Counted from the first letter of the stretch, positions 1 through 7,563 are shown. The stretch: DNA of 22,238 nt from Candidatus Gallimonas intestinigallinarum (GCA_019116405.1 DXBS01000090.1:1-22238); one strand, 5' to 3'. The notes: generated by a model from the sequence alone, not told the origin. Numbers and translations: made by a program.

Positions 1-607
1 TGGTGGAGTGCCTGAACAGTCCGCCAACGCCGCCCGTCGCGAGTACGGTGTTGCCCGCAAGGACGGCGGTCAGCTCGCCAGTCCTGTTGTCCCGCACGAG
101 CGCGCCCAGGCACTGCGTCTTGCCCTCATCGAACAGCAGATCGACCATCGTCGTGTGCGGCATCAAGCGGACGTTAGGCAGTTTTTTGACCGCACGCAGG
201 AGGTGCGAGCTGATCTCCTTGCCCGTGCAGTCGGCATGAAAGACGATGCGCGGACGGGAATGCGCGCCCTCGCGCGTGTAGGCAAGTTCGCCGCTCTCCG
301 TGCGCTCGAACCGCACGCCGTGAGCGATGAGCTCGTCAATGGTCTCGCGCGAGTGGCGGATCATGCAGCGCACGGTGTCCGGATTGTTCTCGTAGTGGCC
401 CGCGCGCATGGTGTCCTCAAAATAGCTCTGCTCGTCCCCCTTGTCGTGCAGGACGCAGATGCCGCCCTGCGCGAGGAAGGAGTCGCTCTCTTTTAGCCCG
501 CCCTTGCAAATGACAAGCGCCTGCGTCTCCTTGGGCAGGTGCAGGGCGCAGTTCATGCCCGCGACGCCCGCGCCCACGATGAGTGTATCGATATATTCGC
601 GCTTCAT
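1..607 (-). CDS. nadB: L-aspartate oxidase NadB (N-terminal ~202 residues, cut by window edge)
   Basis: NadB oxidises L-aspartate to iminoaspartate, the substrate that NadA condenses with dihydroxyacetone phosphate to make quinolinate in de novo NAD synthesis. Read on the minus strand, the product begins MKREYIDTLIVGAGVAGMNC, a Rossmann FAD-binding N-terminus with the GxGxxG pattern. It continues with a GLKESDSFLAQGGI-type segment and an ATGGVGGLF segment near the window edge, both typical of the succinate dehydrogenase/fumarate reductase flavoprotein family and of NadB in particular. The ATG overlaps the TGA of nadA in an ATGA junction, so the two genes are translationally coupled. The C-terminal ~60% of the enzyme, including the helical capping region, lies outside the window. 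nadC, usually next in this operon, would also be outside. Confidence 0.95.
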   Translation of the reverse strand, partial: MKREYIDTLIVGAGVAGMNCALHLPKETQALVICKGGLKESDSFLAQGGICVLHDKGDEQSYFEDTMRAGHYENNPDTVRCMIRHSRETIDELIAHGVRFERTESGELAYTREGAHSRPRIVFHADCTGKEISSHLLRAVKKLPNVRLMPHTTMVDLLFDEGKTQCLGALVRDNRTGELTAVLAGNTVLATGGVGGLFRHST

Positions 608-1491
608 TGTGCCAGCTCCAACATTCTTCTCAGAGCGTGCGCCGCCTTCTGTGCGAGTTCGGGCGCGACCTCGACGGGCGTTCCTTCCCCCGCAAAGACG
701 CGCTCTAAGGCCTCCGGCGTGATCTTCTTCATGTCCGCGCACACAAAGCCGGGGCGCGTGGGATAAAATTTCTTGTCCGGGCAGCGGCGGGAGAGTTCAT
801 AGAGCGTGCCCTCTTCCGTACCGATGAGGAACTCTCTTGCATCGCTTCTCTCGGCAAAGGCGATGATGCCCGCCGTCGAGCCGACGTATGCCGCCTGCGC
901 GCACACCGCCGCGGGGCATTCGGGATGCACGAGAAGGAGCGCTTCGGGGTGCGCCGCTCTTGCCACGGCAACCTCCTTTTCGCTCGTCGCGTTGTGAATG
1001 GGGCAGAAGCCTTTGCCGAAATAGAACTTCTTTTCGGGCAGCTGCGCCGCGACGTAATGCCCGAGGTTTTTGTCGGGGATAAAGTAGATATTCTTCTCCT
1101 TGAGCCGGGAGACCACCTTGACGGCGTTGGAACTCGTGACGATGACGTCGGAGAGCGCCTTAAGCCGCGCCGAGGAATTGACGTAGGTGACGACGGCGAG
1201 ATCTTCGACGGCCTCGCGCATATGTAATATCTCTTCCTCCGACGCCATTTCCGCCATGGCGCAGTGCGCAGACGGGACAGGCAGGTAGACCTCCTTTTCA
1301 GGGCAGAGGATCTTGGCACTCTCCCCCATAAAGGAGACGCCGCAAAAGACGATGACGGGCTTGTCGCTTGCGACCGCCTTCTGTGCCAGGGCGAAGCTGT
1401 CGCCCACAAAGTCTGCCGACGCCTGCACGGCGTCGGGTGCATAGTAGTGCGCAAGGACGAGCGCGTCCTCGCGTCGGATGGCATGACCCAT
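604..1491 (-). CDS. nadA: Quinolinate synthase NadA
   Basis: This is the [4Fe-4S] enzyme that condenses iminoaspartate with dihydroxyacetone phosphate to form quinolinate. With the start used here the protein is 295 residues, close to the ~300 of short NadA proteins. Three cysteines sit where the cluster ligands are expected: C77 (SAHCAMAEM), C163 (GKGFCPIHN) and C251 (FVCADMKKIT). The substrate motifs LAHYY near residue 15, DFVGDS near 30 and VHPECP near 190 are intact. The frame is open to an ATG at 1536, but the ATG at 1491 is preferred: GGAGGGG lies five bases upstream, and the N-terminus then matches the family (about 12 residues before LAHYY). A consensus promoter ends about 85 bases upstream, and the gene overlaps nadB downstream. 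Confidence 0.94.
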   Translation of the reverse strand: MGHAIRREDALVLAHYYAPDAVQASADFVGDSFALAQKAVASDKPVIVFCGVSFMGESAKILCPEKEVYLPVPSAHCAMAEMASEEEILHMREAVEDLAVVTYVNSSARLKALSDVIVTSSNAVKVVSRLKEKNIYFIPDKNLGHYVAAQLPEKKFYFGKGFCPIHNATSEKEVAVARAAHPEALLLVHPECPAAVCAQAAYVGSTAGIIAFAERSDAREFLIGTEEGTLYELSRRCPDKKFYPTRPGFVCADMKKITPEALERVFAGEGTPVEVAPELAQKAAHALRRMLELAQ

Positions 1492-1572
1492 AAGCCCCTC
1501 CCAAAAGCGGCGCCTCACCCCTGATATGCGCCACATCCCGCAGGGCGTCGCCCATTGCGCGGGAAATCCTTC

Positions 1573-1611
1573 AAATGTTTACAAGTATAGACATTTTTTT
1601 ACAAAAGTCAA
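1573..1611 (-). promoter_or_regulatory. nadA-nadB promoter with overlapping dyad operator
   Basis: Reading the minus strand, TTGACT (1606-1611) and TATACT (1584-1589) are separated by 16 bases, a strong sigma-A type promoter. An imperfect 24-bp inverted repeat with perfect AAATGT/ACATTT ends (1573-1596, 9 of 12 paired positions) covers the -10 box and the expected start of transcription. By position it is a candidate repressor site. NiaR, the usual repressor of de novo NAD genes in Bacillota, is the obvious suspect, but that assignment is inferred from gene context only. Confidence 0.7.
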
Positions 1612-1623
1612 GCAAATGGCAGG

Positions 1624-2337
1624 TTATTCGGCAGACTTGGCAATCTTCAGATATTCGTCGAGCGTCACGAGCTCCGCCCCGACCTGGCGGGAAAAGTACG
1701 CCCCGAGCAGGCGCAGCGCGCGCACGATACCGTCCGCCGTCCCCTCCCCCATGCCCCGCGCCGCGCGCAGGGCATGATAGGTGCTCTCGGACGCGGGCGT
1801 CGCCTCGGGAAAGCAGCCGTCGCAGAAAAACGCGCCGTCCGCAAAGGAGAAGCGCAGCCGCCCTGCGGGAAGCTTGCCGCAGACGGGACAGGCGCCCGTA
1901 TCGACGGGATAGCCCGCATAACCCAGCGCGGCGAGCAAAAATTTTACGAGTGCCAGGGGATCGTCCGCGCACAGCCCTTCGAGCGCGGAGACGGCGGAAA
2001 CGAGCAGCGCGCCCGCCTGCATGCCCTCCAGGGCGATCTTGTCGCACACGTCCGTGACGACCGCGGCGGCATAGAAGCGTCCGACGTCCTCGCAGAGGGC
2101 GTAAAACGCGTCGTGCAGGGAGGCGGACGTCACCGTATTGCGCCCGCCGCGCGACGCCAGCACATACTCCGCAAAACAAAAAGGCTGGGCTGCAAACCGA
2201 AGTTTTGCCCCCGCCTTTCTGACTCCCTTCAAGGCGGCGCCGATCTTGCCGCGCTCCGCCGTAAGGAGCGTTGCGATCCTGTCGTTTTCGCCGTAGTCGA
2301 CCGCCCGCAGTAAGAGCGCGTCCGCCTTGAATTCCAT
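1624..2337 (-). CDS. recO: DNA repair protein RecO
   Basis: RecO acts with RecF and RecR in recombinational repair, helping to load RecA on SSB-coated single strands and annealing complementary strands. The 237-residue product begins with the characteristic OB-fold segment (ALLLRAVDYGENDRIATLLT, residues 7-26). It carries a four-cysteine zinc site at C150, C153, C172 and C175 (CPVC and CDGC). Length is typical of the family. The start ATG has AAAGGA about seven bases upstream and lies 17 bases after the stop of a micro-gene of the YqzL type. It is the last gene of the yqfC-to-recO block; the nadA promoter begins immediately past its stop codon, and I see no convincing terminator between them. 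Confidence 0.93.
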   Translation of the reverse strand: MEFKADALLLRAVDYGENDRIATLLTAERGKIGAALKGVRKAGAKLRFAAQPFCFAEYVLASRGGRNTVTSASLHDAFYALCEDVGRFYAAAVVTDVCDKIALEGMQAGALLVSAVSALEGLCADDPLALVKFLLAALGYAGYPVDTGACPVCGKLPAGRLRFSFADGAFFCDGCFPEATPASESTYHALRAARGMGEGTADGIVRALRLLGAYFSRQVGAELVTLDEYLKIAKSAE

Positions 2338-2354
2338 AGTGTTTCCTTTGCCGA

Positions 2355-2450
2355 TCAGCCCTTGAGACGTTTATAGAGCATATAGTAGCTGAGTTTGCCC
2401 GTCTTTTCAAACAGTTCCCAGGCGACTTCCGCTCCGTCCTTCTCCTTCAT
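2355..2450 (-). CDS. YqzL-like micro-protein (31 residues)
   Basis: A 31-codon gene sits between era and recO, exactly where yqzL lies in Bacillus. The product is MKEKDGAEVAWELFEKTGKL followed by SYYMLYKRLKG. The W-x-L-F-x-x-T-G-x-x-x-x-Y-x-L-Y-K pattern matches what I recall of the YqzL family. Its ATG is preceded by GGGGGTGG a few bases upstream, and its stop lies 17 bases before the recO start. The function of YqzL is not established. Support comes from conserved position, motif, ribosome binding site and tight spacing. The main alternative is a chance open frame. Confidence 0.75.
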   Translation of the reverse strand: MKEKDGAEVAWELFEKTGKLSYYMLYKRLKG

Positions 2451-2490
2451 ATCCACCCCCGCTATGCAGTATGCAGCGGGGACGGCGCAA

Positions 2491-3375
2491 TTATTCTTCG
2501 CCGTAGCCGAATTCCTTCAAGAAGCGGGTGCTGTCCCGCCAGTCCTCGCGCACTTTGACGTACACCGTGAGGAACACCTTTGCGCCGAGGAACTTTTCCA
2601 TATCCTGACGCGCGAAGGAGGCAACTTCCTTTAATGCCCTGCCCTGCTTGCCGATGAGAATGGCCTTATGGTTGGGCTTTTCGCACACGATATCCAGATT
2701 GACTTCATACGTCCCGTTTTCGCGGCGCTCGAAGGTATTGACGATGACCGCCACGCCGTGCGGGATCTCCTTATCGTACTTTAAGAGGATCTTTTCGCGC
2801 ATGAGCTCGGCGACCATGAACTTTTCGCTGCGGTCGGAGACGACGTCCTCAGGGAAGATGGGTTCCCCTTCGGGCAGCATCGCCGCAATCCCCGCCTCCA
2901 GTTTTTTGAGGTTGGTCCCCTTGCGCGCCGAGACGGGATAGATATCCTCCTCCACGCCCGCGTCGGCGAGCTTTTTCAGCTCTGCGGGGATATTCTCCCT
3001 GGGCATGATGTCGATCTTGGTGAACGCGACGAGGAGCGGCACGCCGAGGGAGGCGTACTTTTTGATCAGCTCCGCGTCCTCCTCCTTTACGCCTTCGTGC
3101 CCGTCCAGCACAAAGAGAATGGCGTCCACGTCGCGCGAGGTCGTCTCGGTGGTCTTCATCATGACGTCCGTCAAGGCATTGCGCTGACGGTAGATGCCGG
3201 GCGTATCGACGAACGCGATCTGATGCGTCTCACGCGTCAGTACGCCGAGAATGCGATCGCGCGTGGTCTGCGGCTTGGGCGAGACGATGGCGACCTTCTC
3301 CCCGACGAGCACGTTGATGAGCGTGCTTTTTCCTGCATTCGCCCGTCCGATGACGGCGACCGTTCCGCTTCTCAT
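2491..3375 (-). CDS. era: GTPase Era
   Basis: Era is an essential GTPase that binds the 3' end of 16S rRNA during 30S subunit maturation. The 294-residue protein has all G motifs: G1 GRANAGKS (10-17, a variant of the commoner GRPNVGKS), G3 DTPG (57-60), G4 TKID (119-122) and G5 SARKG (149-153). A C-terminal KH RNA-binding domain follows, with the GKQG loop at 242-245. Length is normal. The start codon overlaps the ybeY stop as ATGA, so translation is coupled. In B. subtilis cdd and dgkA separate ybeY from era; here they are absent and the two ribosome-maturation genes are directly joined. Confidence 0.97.
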   Translation of the reverse strand: MRSGTVAVIGRANAGKSTLINVLVGEKVAIVSPKPQTTRDRILGVLTRETHQIAFVDTPGIYRQRNALTDVMMKTTETTSRDVDAILFVLDGHEGVKEEDAELIKKYASLGVPLLVAFTKIDIMPRENIPAELKKLADAGVEEDIYPVSARKGTNLKKLEAGIAAMLPEGEPIFPEDVVSDRSEKFMVAELMREKILLKYDKEIPHGVAVIVNTFERRENGTYEVNLDIVCEKPNHKAILIGKQGRALKEVASFARQDMEKFLGAKVFLTVYVKVREDWRDSTRFLKEFGYGEE

Positions 3376-3845
3376 GACTCCCTCCGCAGATCGAGTTTTT
3401 GCATGACGTACTCCTCTTTTTCGCGCATTTCGCGCCGTTCTTCCTCCGTCTCGTGATCGTATCCGAGGCAGTGCAGCAGCCCGTGCACCGCGAGGTACCA
3501 GAGCTCCCGTTCAAAGCTGTGACCGTACTCTCGCGCCTGCTCCCGCGCGCGCTGTTCGCAGATGACAATGCTGCCCAAAAAGACAGTGCCGTCCTCGGGC
3601 ATGACGCAGTCCGTATGCTCGGCGGCCAGGATGGGTCTACCCTTGATGCCGTCCATAGCGGGAAAACTTAAAACGTCGGTGACGCGGTCCACGCCCCGTT
3701 CGCGGCTGTTGAGTGCGCGGATCTCCTCCTCGGAGATGCGCCAGATCTCGGCGGACAGGTCGTCCCCATCCCAGAGCCCGTCCATCGCCTCGGCAAGGCG
3801 GGCAAGTCCCTCTTCGGGCAGATCGGAATCAAACGTCAGGCGCAT
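3372..3845 (-). CDS. ybeY: Endoribonuclease YbeY (rRNA maturation factor)
   Basis: YbeY is a zinc-dependent endoribonuclease needed for 16S rRNA 3'-end maturation and ribosome quality control. The 157-residue product carries the family signature H-x3-H-x5-H: H121, H125 and H131 in AVHGLLHCLGYDH, which bind the metal. The upstream segment VTDVLSFPA (55-63) is also characteristic. It begins one base after the stop of the pgpH-like gene and overlaps era at its end, so it lies inside a tightly packed operon with two other RNA/ribosome functions (PhoH family, Era). Confidence 0.96.
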   Translation of the reverse strand: MRLTFDSDLPEEGLARLAEAMDGLWDGDDLSAEIWRISEEEIRALNSRERGVDRVTDVLSFPAMDGIKGRPILAAEHTDCVMPEDGTVFLGSIVICEQRAREQAREYGHSFERELWYLAVHGLLHCLGYDHETEEERREMREKEEYVMQKLDLRRES

Positions 3846-3846
3846 T

Positions 3847-5331
3847 TCAGCCCTTGTCCTCCTCTTTGACCGCCTTCCTGTCGCGGTTGAAACGGATGGC
3901 GGGATATTCCACGCGGTGGTGATGCACGCCCGAGAGCGTCTCCACCAGCGTCTGGCGGATGACGGACAGATCGCGGATGGTGATATCGCAGTCGGCGAAC
4001 TGGTCGAGGTCCATGCGTTCCTCGATGATGGTGCGGATGGTGTGCTCCACCTTCTCGGGCGAGCGGTCCTTGAGCGCGCGCGTCGCCGCCTCCGAGGCGT
4101 CCGCGATCATGATGATCGCCGCAATGCGCGAGCGGGGCGTGGGACCAAGATAGGAATAGTCCCCGACGTCCGCCTCGCCGCCCGAGAGGCGCATCGCCTT
4201 GTTGTAGAAGTACTTGATGGGGAGCGTCCCGTGGTGCTCGCGGGCGCAGTCCGCAATGATCTTGGGGAAGTGCGCCGCCGTCAGCAGCTCGTAGCCGTCG
4301 CGCGCGTGCGAGCGGATGATGTCCGCCGAAAGTTCGGGCATAAGCTCGTCGTGCACGTTGTAGTCGGTCTGGTTCTCGGTGAAGCAGTCGGGCTGCTTTA
4401 ATTTGCCGACGTCGTGATAGTACGCCGCGGCACGGGCGAGCTCGGCGTTCTCGCCGATGGCGACCGCGCAGGACTCCGCGAGCTGCGCAACGACCAGGGA
4501 GTGATTGAACGTTCCGGGCGCCTCCTGCTTGAGCCGGACGAGAAGGGGCGCGTTGGTGCTGGTGAGTTCGCGCAGGCGGAATACCGTCAGGCGGTTGAAG
4601 AGCTTTTCAAAGATGGGAAGTCCCGCAAGCGCGAGGATACCCGAGACAACGCAACCGAACACCGCACAGCCGATGGAGATAAAGAAGTTGACGAGATCGG
4701 TGTATATGGTCGCAACCTGCAGAAGAGTCACGATGATGACGGTGGGCACGGAGATGGCACAGCCCGTCAGCAAGAGGCCGCCGCGCGTCTTGGCGCCCGC
4801 CGCCGCGAAGATGGCGAAGGTGCCGCAGACGAAGTTGAGCATGAGCGAGTAGTACACCTGCGTCGTCGCGCCATCCACCGAAAAGTTGTTGGTGTAAGTA
4901 TCGATGACAAACATGATCACCGAAAAGATGAAATTGAGCAAGATCGCCTGCCTGCGGTTGAACAGGAACACGCACAGAAGCGCGAGCAGCGCGCAGGGGC
5001 GGGCATAGATGCCGATGAGCTTGCCGAAGGCATAGCACAGTACAATGCAGGAAATAAAGAGCGAGAAGATAAGCACGACGTTGCGCGCCTGCGCGACGAA
5101 CGCCCTGTCCTCAAAGTAATAATAGTAGTATACGATAAAGCACAGCAGCAGTGCGCACACCGCCAGGGTGAGAAGGTCGGTATAGTTTTCGACGAAATAG
5201 CTCGTCCAGTGGGCGGGATCGTTGATGACGATCATCAGAAAACAGACGAGGCAGAGCACGAGATAGCTTGCCGCCAGCGCAAACGCACTGCCGACGAGCC
5301 CGCCGCGCTTCTTTTCCCCTTCGAGTTTCAT
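3847..5331 (-). CDS. pgpH: PgpH/YqfF-family HD phosphohydrolase lacking the extracellular domain
   Basis: PgpH (YqfF) is a membrane HD-domain phosphodiesterase that hydrolyses cyclic di-AMP. The 494-residue product has one membrane segment near 14-37, a loop of only about 14 residues, then a run of membrane segments from about 50 to 240, and a cytosolic HD domain from about 260. Candidate metal ligands are present: H277 (FNHSLVV), H306-D307 (YYHDVGK), H342, H366-H367 (EHHGT) and D411 (IADASEA). Typical PgpH proteins exceed 700 residues because a 7TMR-HDED ectodomain of over 200 residues follows the first membrane segment. That domain is absent with no frameshift visible. The start overlaps the phoH stop (ATGA). 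Cyclic di-AMP hydrolysis is inferred from the family, and operon position supports orthology. Confidence 0.88.
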   Translation of the reverse strand: MKLEGEKKRGGLVGSAFALAASYLVLCLVCFLMIVINDPAHWTSYFVENYTDLLTLAVCALLLCFIVYYYYYFEDRAFVAQARNVVLIFSLFISCIVLCYAFGKLIGIYARPCALLALLCVFLFNRRQAILLNFIFSVIMFVIDTYTNNFSVDGATTQVYYSLMLNFVCGTFAIFAAAGAKTRGGLLLTGCAISVPTVIIVTLLQVATIYTDLVNFFISIGCAVFGCVVSGILALAGLPIFEKLFNRLTVFRLRELTSTNAPLLVRLKQEAPGTFNHSLVVAQLAESCAVAIGENAELARAAAYYHDVGKLKQPDCFTENQTDYNVHDELMPELSADIIRSHARDGYELLTAAHFPKIIADCAREHHGTLPIKYFYNKAMRLSGGEADVGDYSYLGPTPRSRIAAIIMIADASEAATRALKDRSPEKVEHTIRTIIEERMDLDQFADCDITIRDLSVIRQTLVETLSGVHHHRVEYPAIRFNRDRKAVKEEDKG

Positions 5332-6296
5332 CGCTTTTCTCCTTTTCTTTTGCGCATATCCTCGCGCTTTTGCTCGTCGCGCTCATAGGCGCGCACGATC
5401 GCCATGACGAGCGGATGCCGTACAACGTCGCGCTCCGTCAGGTGGACGATGCCGATGTCCTCCACCCCTTTGAGGACGCTGACCGCGTGCGCCAGCCCGC
5501 TCGACTTGCCGTCCGGAAGGTCGGTCTGCGTCAGATCGCCCGTGACGACCATCTTGCTCCCCTCTCCCAGACGAGTCAGGAACATCTTCATCTGCTCGCG
5601 CGTCGCGTTCTGCGCCTCGTCCAGAATGACAAAGGCATTGGAGAGCGTCCTGCCGCGCATATACGCGAGCGGCGCAACTTCGATCACGCCCTTCTCCATG
5701 AGCTTGCCGTACGTCTCCAGTCCGAACAGCTCCTGCAGGGCGTCGTACAGGGGGCGCAGATAGGGATCGACCTTGGTCTGCAAGTCCCCCGGCAGGAAGC
5801 CGAGCTTTTCGCCCGCCTCGACGGCGGGGCGTGTGAGAATGATCTTCTCCACCAGCTTGGACTTATAGCACGCGACCGCATAGCTGACGGCAAGGTAGGT
5901 CTTGCCCGTGCCCGCAGGTCCCGTGCCGAATGTGACCGTATTTTCGCGCATCGCCGCGACGTAGTGCTGCTGCCCGACCGTCTTGCACTTGACGGGCTTG
6001 CCGCGCGACGTGACCGCGACGACGTCTTTCAGCGCCGCGCCGAACTCCTCGCCGTCCCCCTCGCGCGCGAGGGAGATGCAGTAGAGCAGACTGCTCCTGT
6101 CAATGAGCTCGCCCGCGTCCACAACGGTGAGCAAGCTCCTGATGACGGACGCGCCCGCCTCCGCCGCCTCACCCGAAAGAACGATCTTCGTCCCGTCAAT
6201 GCGGGTGGAGAGCGAGAGTTCCCGTGCGATCGTCGTCAGATTTTCATCCAGGACCCCGATGACCGTCCGAAGCCTGTCCAGACTGCCCGTGTCCAC
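5328..6296 (-). CDS. phoH: PhoH family P-loop protein
   Basis: PhoH-like proteins are ATPases with a helicase-like fold, probably acting in RNA metabolism; the exact role is unsettled. The 322-residue product has the family N-terminal domain, Walker A GPAGTGKT (126-133), a TRPAVEAGEKLGFLPGDL segment (155-172) that is diagnostic for the family, and Walker B FVILDEAQN (222-230). The only usable in-frame start I see is the GTG at 6296. The strong GAGGAGGAG that should serve it is about 21 bases upstream, farther than usual, so the true start is uncertain: the residues upstream (EETTDKTVTV) also look family-like but offer no ATG, GTG or TTG. It follows yqfD by 28 bases and overlaps the pgpH-like gene. 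Confidence 0.92.
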   Translation of the reverse strand: MDTGSLDRLRTVIGVLDENLTTIARELSLSTRIDGTKIVLSGEAAEAGASVIRSLLTVVDAGELIDRSSLLYCISLAREGDGEEFGAALKDVVAVTSRGKPVKCKTVGQQHYVAAMRENTVTFGTGPAGTGKTYLAVSYAVACYKSKLVEKIILTRPAVEAGEKLGFLPGDLQTKVDPYLRPLYDALQELFGLETYGKLMEKGVIEVAPLAYMRGRTLSNAFVILDEAQNATREQMKMFLTRLGEGSKMVVTGDLTQTDLPDGKSSGLAHAVSVLKGVEDIGIVHLTERDVVRHPLVMAIVRAYERDEQKREDMRKRKGEKR

Positions 6297-6324
6297 CGTA
6301 ACCGTCTTATCCGTGGTCTCCTCC

Positions 6325-7152
6325 TCAACCGAGATTGCGGGAGGCCGTCACGCGCGCTTCGCCCGTGATGCGCCAGCCCGACCCGGTCTGTTCCGTCTGT
6401 AGTTGATCAATGTCTCCGTGATCGAGGTACGCCTGCGCCCGCGCAGCGTCCTCGCTGCCCGCATAGATCTCGTCCACCGCATAGGCGATGGTCACGCCCG
6501 CGATGGTCGCCCGCGCGCCGTTTTCCGCGATGACGTCGCCCGCCCTGACGCTGTCGCCGACGGCGACCAGCGCCCTGCCCGCCACGACCGTGAGCGCATA
6601 TACGACGCCGTCCGCGGGGGCATAGAGCGGCTCTGAAGAGAGCGGGAGCGCGTCGTCGGAGAGCTCCACCTGCACCGTGAGCACGCCGCCCTCGTGATGC
6701 AGCGAACAAAAGCTGACGCGGGGCAGGGTGAGAATGCGCGCAGTGAGTGCACCGCCCTCGGGCGCGGGCGAGAAAAAGCCCGTCCCGTTCTCCGCGAGAA
6801 GTGCGAGCACCTCCGGGGTATAGCAGGCGCCGCTGCCGACGACCTCGATGCGCAGTACGCGGCTCTGACAAAAGAGCACCGCGCCCGCGAACACCGCCGC
6901 ACCGACAAGCAGCCCCGCGCACCGCTGCAGCCGCGCAAGAAGTTTACGCCAGCCGACAAACGAGACTTTTTTTACATTATAACACGAACCGCGCAAAATT
7001 GCAAAAACTTTTTTGCAGTGTTTGGCGTCCACCTCAATGAGGACGCCTTTTTTTTGCAGTTTTGCCCCGAGGACGGGCACGCCGCCCTGCGCGAGCTTTT
7101 CCACCGCCCGCGCCGCGCCGATGCCCTCGATCTCGATCTGCGCGCTCCGCAT
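6325..7152 (-). CDS. yqfD: Sporulation protein YqfD
   Basis: YqfD is a sporulation-associated membrane protein, in B. subtilis made under mother-cell sigma-E control. The product is 275 residues from the ATG at 7152, which has GGAGGG five bases upstream. The frame is open upstream to 7260, but that stretch is basic, lacks family similarity and has no better ribosome site. One membrane helix lies near residues 78-95, followed by an extracytoplasmic region with an IEVVGSG-type strand and a later APADGVVYAL/GDSVRAGDVI segment, as in YqfD. It is shorter than the nearly 400-residue B. subtilis protein, mainly towards the C-terminus. A 111-base gap separates it from yqfC. Confidence 0.85.
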   Translation of the reverse strand: MRSAQIEIEGIGAARAVEKLAQGGVPVLGAKLQKKGVLIEVDAKHCKKVFAILRGSCYNVKKVSFVGWRKLLARLQRCAGLLVGAAVFAGAVLFCQSRVLRIEVVGSGACYTPEVLALLAENGTGFFSPAPEGGALTARILTLPRVSFCSLHHEGGVLTVQVELSDDALPLSSEPLYAPADGVVYALTVVAGRALVAVGDSVRAGDVIAENGARATIAGVTIAYAVDEIYAGSEDAARAQAYLDHGDIDQLQTEQTGSGWRITGEARVTASRNLG

Positions 7153-7263
7153 CTTTCCCTCCTTCCCGTGCACGGCGGCAAATATGCGCGCACGGTACGA
7201 TACCGCATGCGTGCCGCATTCGATTTTTCCGCCCCGCCTGCATCGGACGGCATATGCCAAAAG

Positions 7264-7524
7264 CTACACCTGTACGCCTTGGCGCTCGACGCGCACAATG
7301 TCGCCGAAAATGACAAGATCGCCCGCTTCGTACTTGCCGAGCGAGAGAGCCGCACCGCTGACCAAAAAGGTCTCCCGCCGGCTGCGGACGACGATCTCCG
7401 TCTCCGAGAATGCGGCGAGCCTGTACACGTTCTGAAAATACGCGCCCTTCCCGCTCACGATGGTATAGCGAAGGCGCAGGGCGTCCGCCCCGAGCGCCGC
7501 GCAGATCTCCCGCACAAACTCCAT
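7264..7524 (-). CDS. yqfC: YabP/YqfC family sporulation protein
   Basis: This small protein (86 residues) of the YabP/YqfC family is linked to spore formation and heads the conserved yqfC-yqfD-phoH order. The product starts MEFVREICAALG and continues as alternating short beta strands (QNVYRLAAF, EIVVRSRRETFLVSG, LVIFGDIVRVE), the pattern of this family. The ATG at 7524 has no recognisable ribosome binding site, and TATAAT ends only six bases before it, so the message may be leaderless. The frame is open farther upstream to 7872, but that extension runs through a GC palindrome and a terminator and has no family character. Confidence 0.86.
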   Translation of the reverse strand: MEFVREICAALGADALRLRYTIVSGKGAYFQNVYRLAAFSETEIVVRSRRETFLVSGAALSLGKYEAGDLVIFGDIVRVERQGVQV

Positions 7525-7530
7525 ACAGGT

Positions 7531-7560
7531 ATTATATGTATTTTCCCCGCGTTTTACGAC
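7531..7560 (-). promoter_or_regulatory. Promoter of the yqfC-recO operon (sigma-E-like or leaderless sigma-A)
   Basis: On the minus strand TATAAT occupies 7536-7531, six bases from the yqfC ATG. The same place reads CATATAAT, 7 of 8 matches to the B. subtilis sigma-E -10 consensus CATACAAT. Fourteen bases upstream is GTCGTAAA, a weaker match to the sigma-E -35 element. The sigma-A reading has a good -10 but no good -35. Sigma-E use would fit a sporulation gene, but the downstream housekeeping genes would then need another promoter, which I did not identify. Confidence 0.5.
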
Positions 7561-7563
7561 AAA

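Noticed and set aside
1492..1555. Alternative nadA starts at 1536 and an out-of-frame ATG at 1555 with a ribosome-site-like sequence, suggesting a leader peptide or frameshift
   Set aside because: The ATG at 1491 has a better ribosome site and gives the usual NadA N-terminus. The residues encoded upstream in either frame are not NadA-like. A leader peptide is possible but unsupported.
4414..5388. Long plus-strand open frame of 324 codons opposite the pgpH-like and phoH genes
   Set aside because: It is highly charged and repetitive in Arg, Asp and Glu, typical of antisense frames in GC-rich DNA, and lies wholly opposite recognised genes.
5268..6368. Plus-strand open frame of 366 codons opposite phoH
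   Set aside because: Mirror of a confidently identified gene; Arg/Ala/Asp-rich product without motifs.
7153..7260. 36-residue N-terminal extension of YqfD from the ATG at 7260
   Set aside because: Would nearly abut yqfC, but the extension is basic and unlike the family, whereas the ATG at 7152 has a strong GGAGGG ribosome site.
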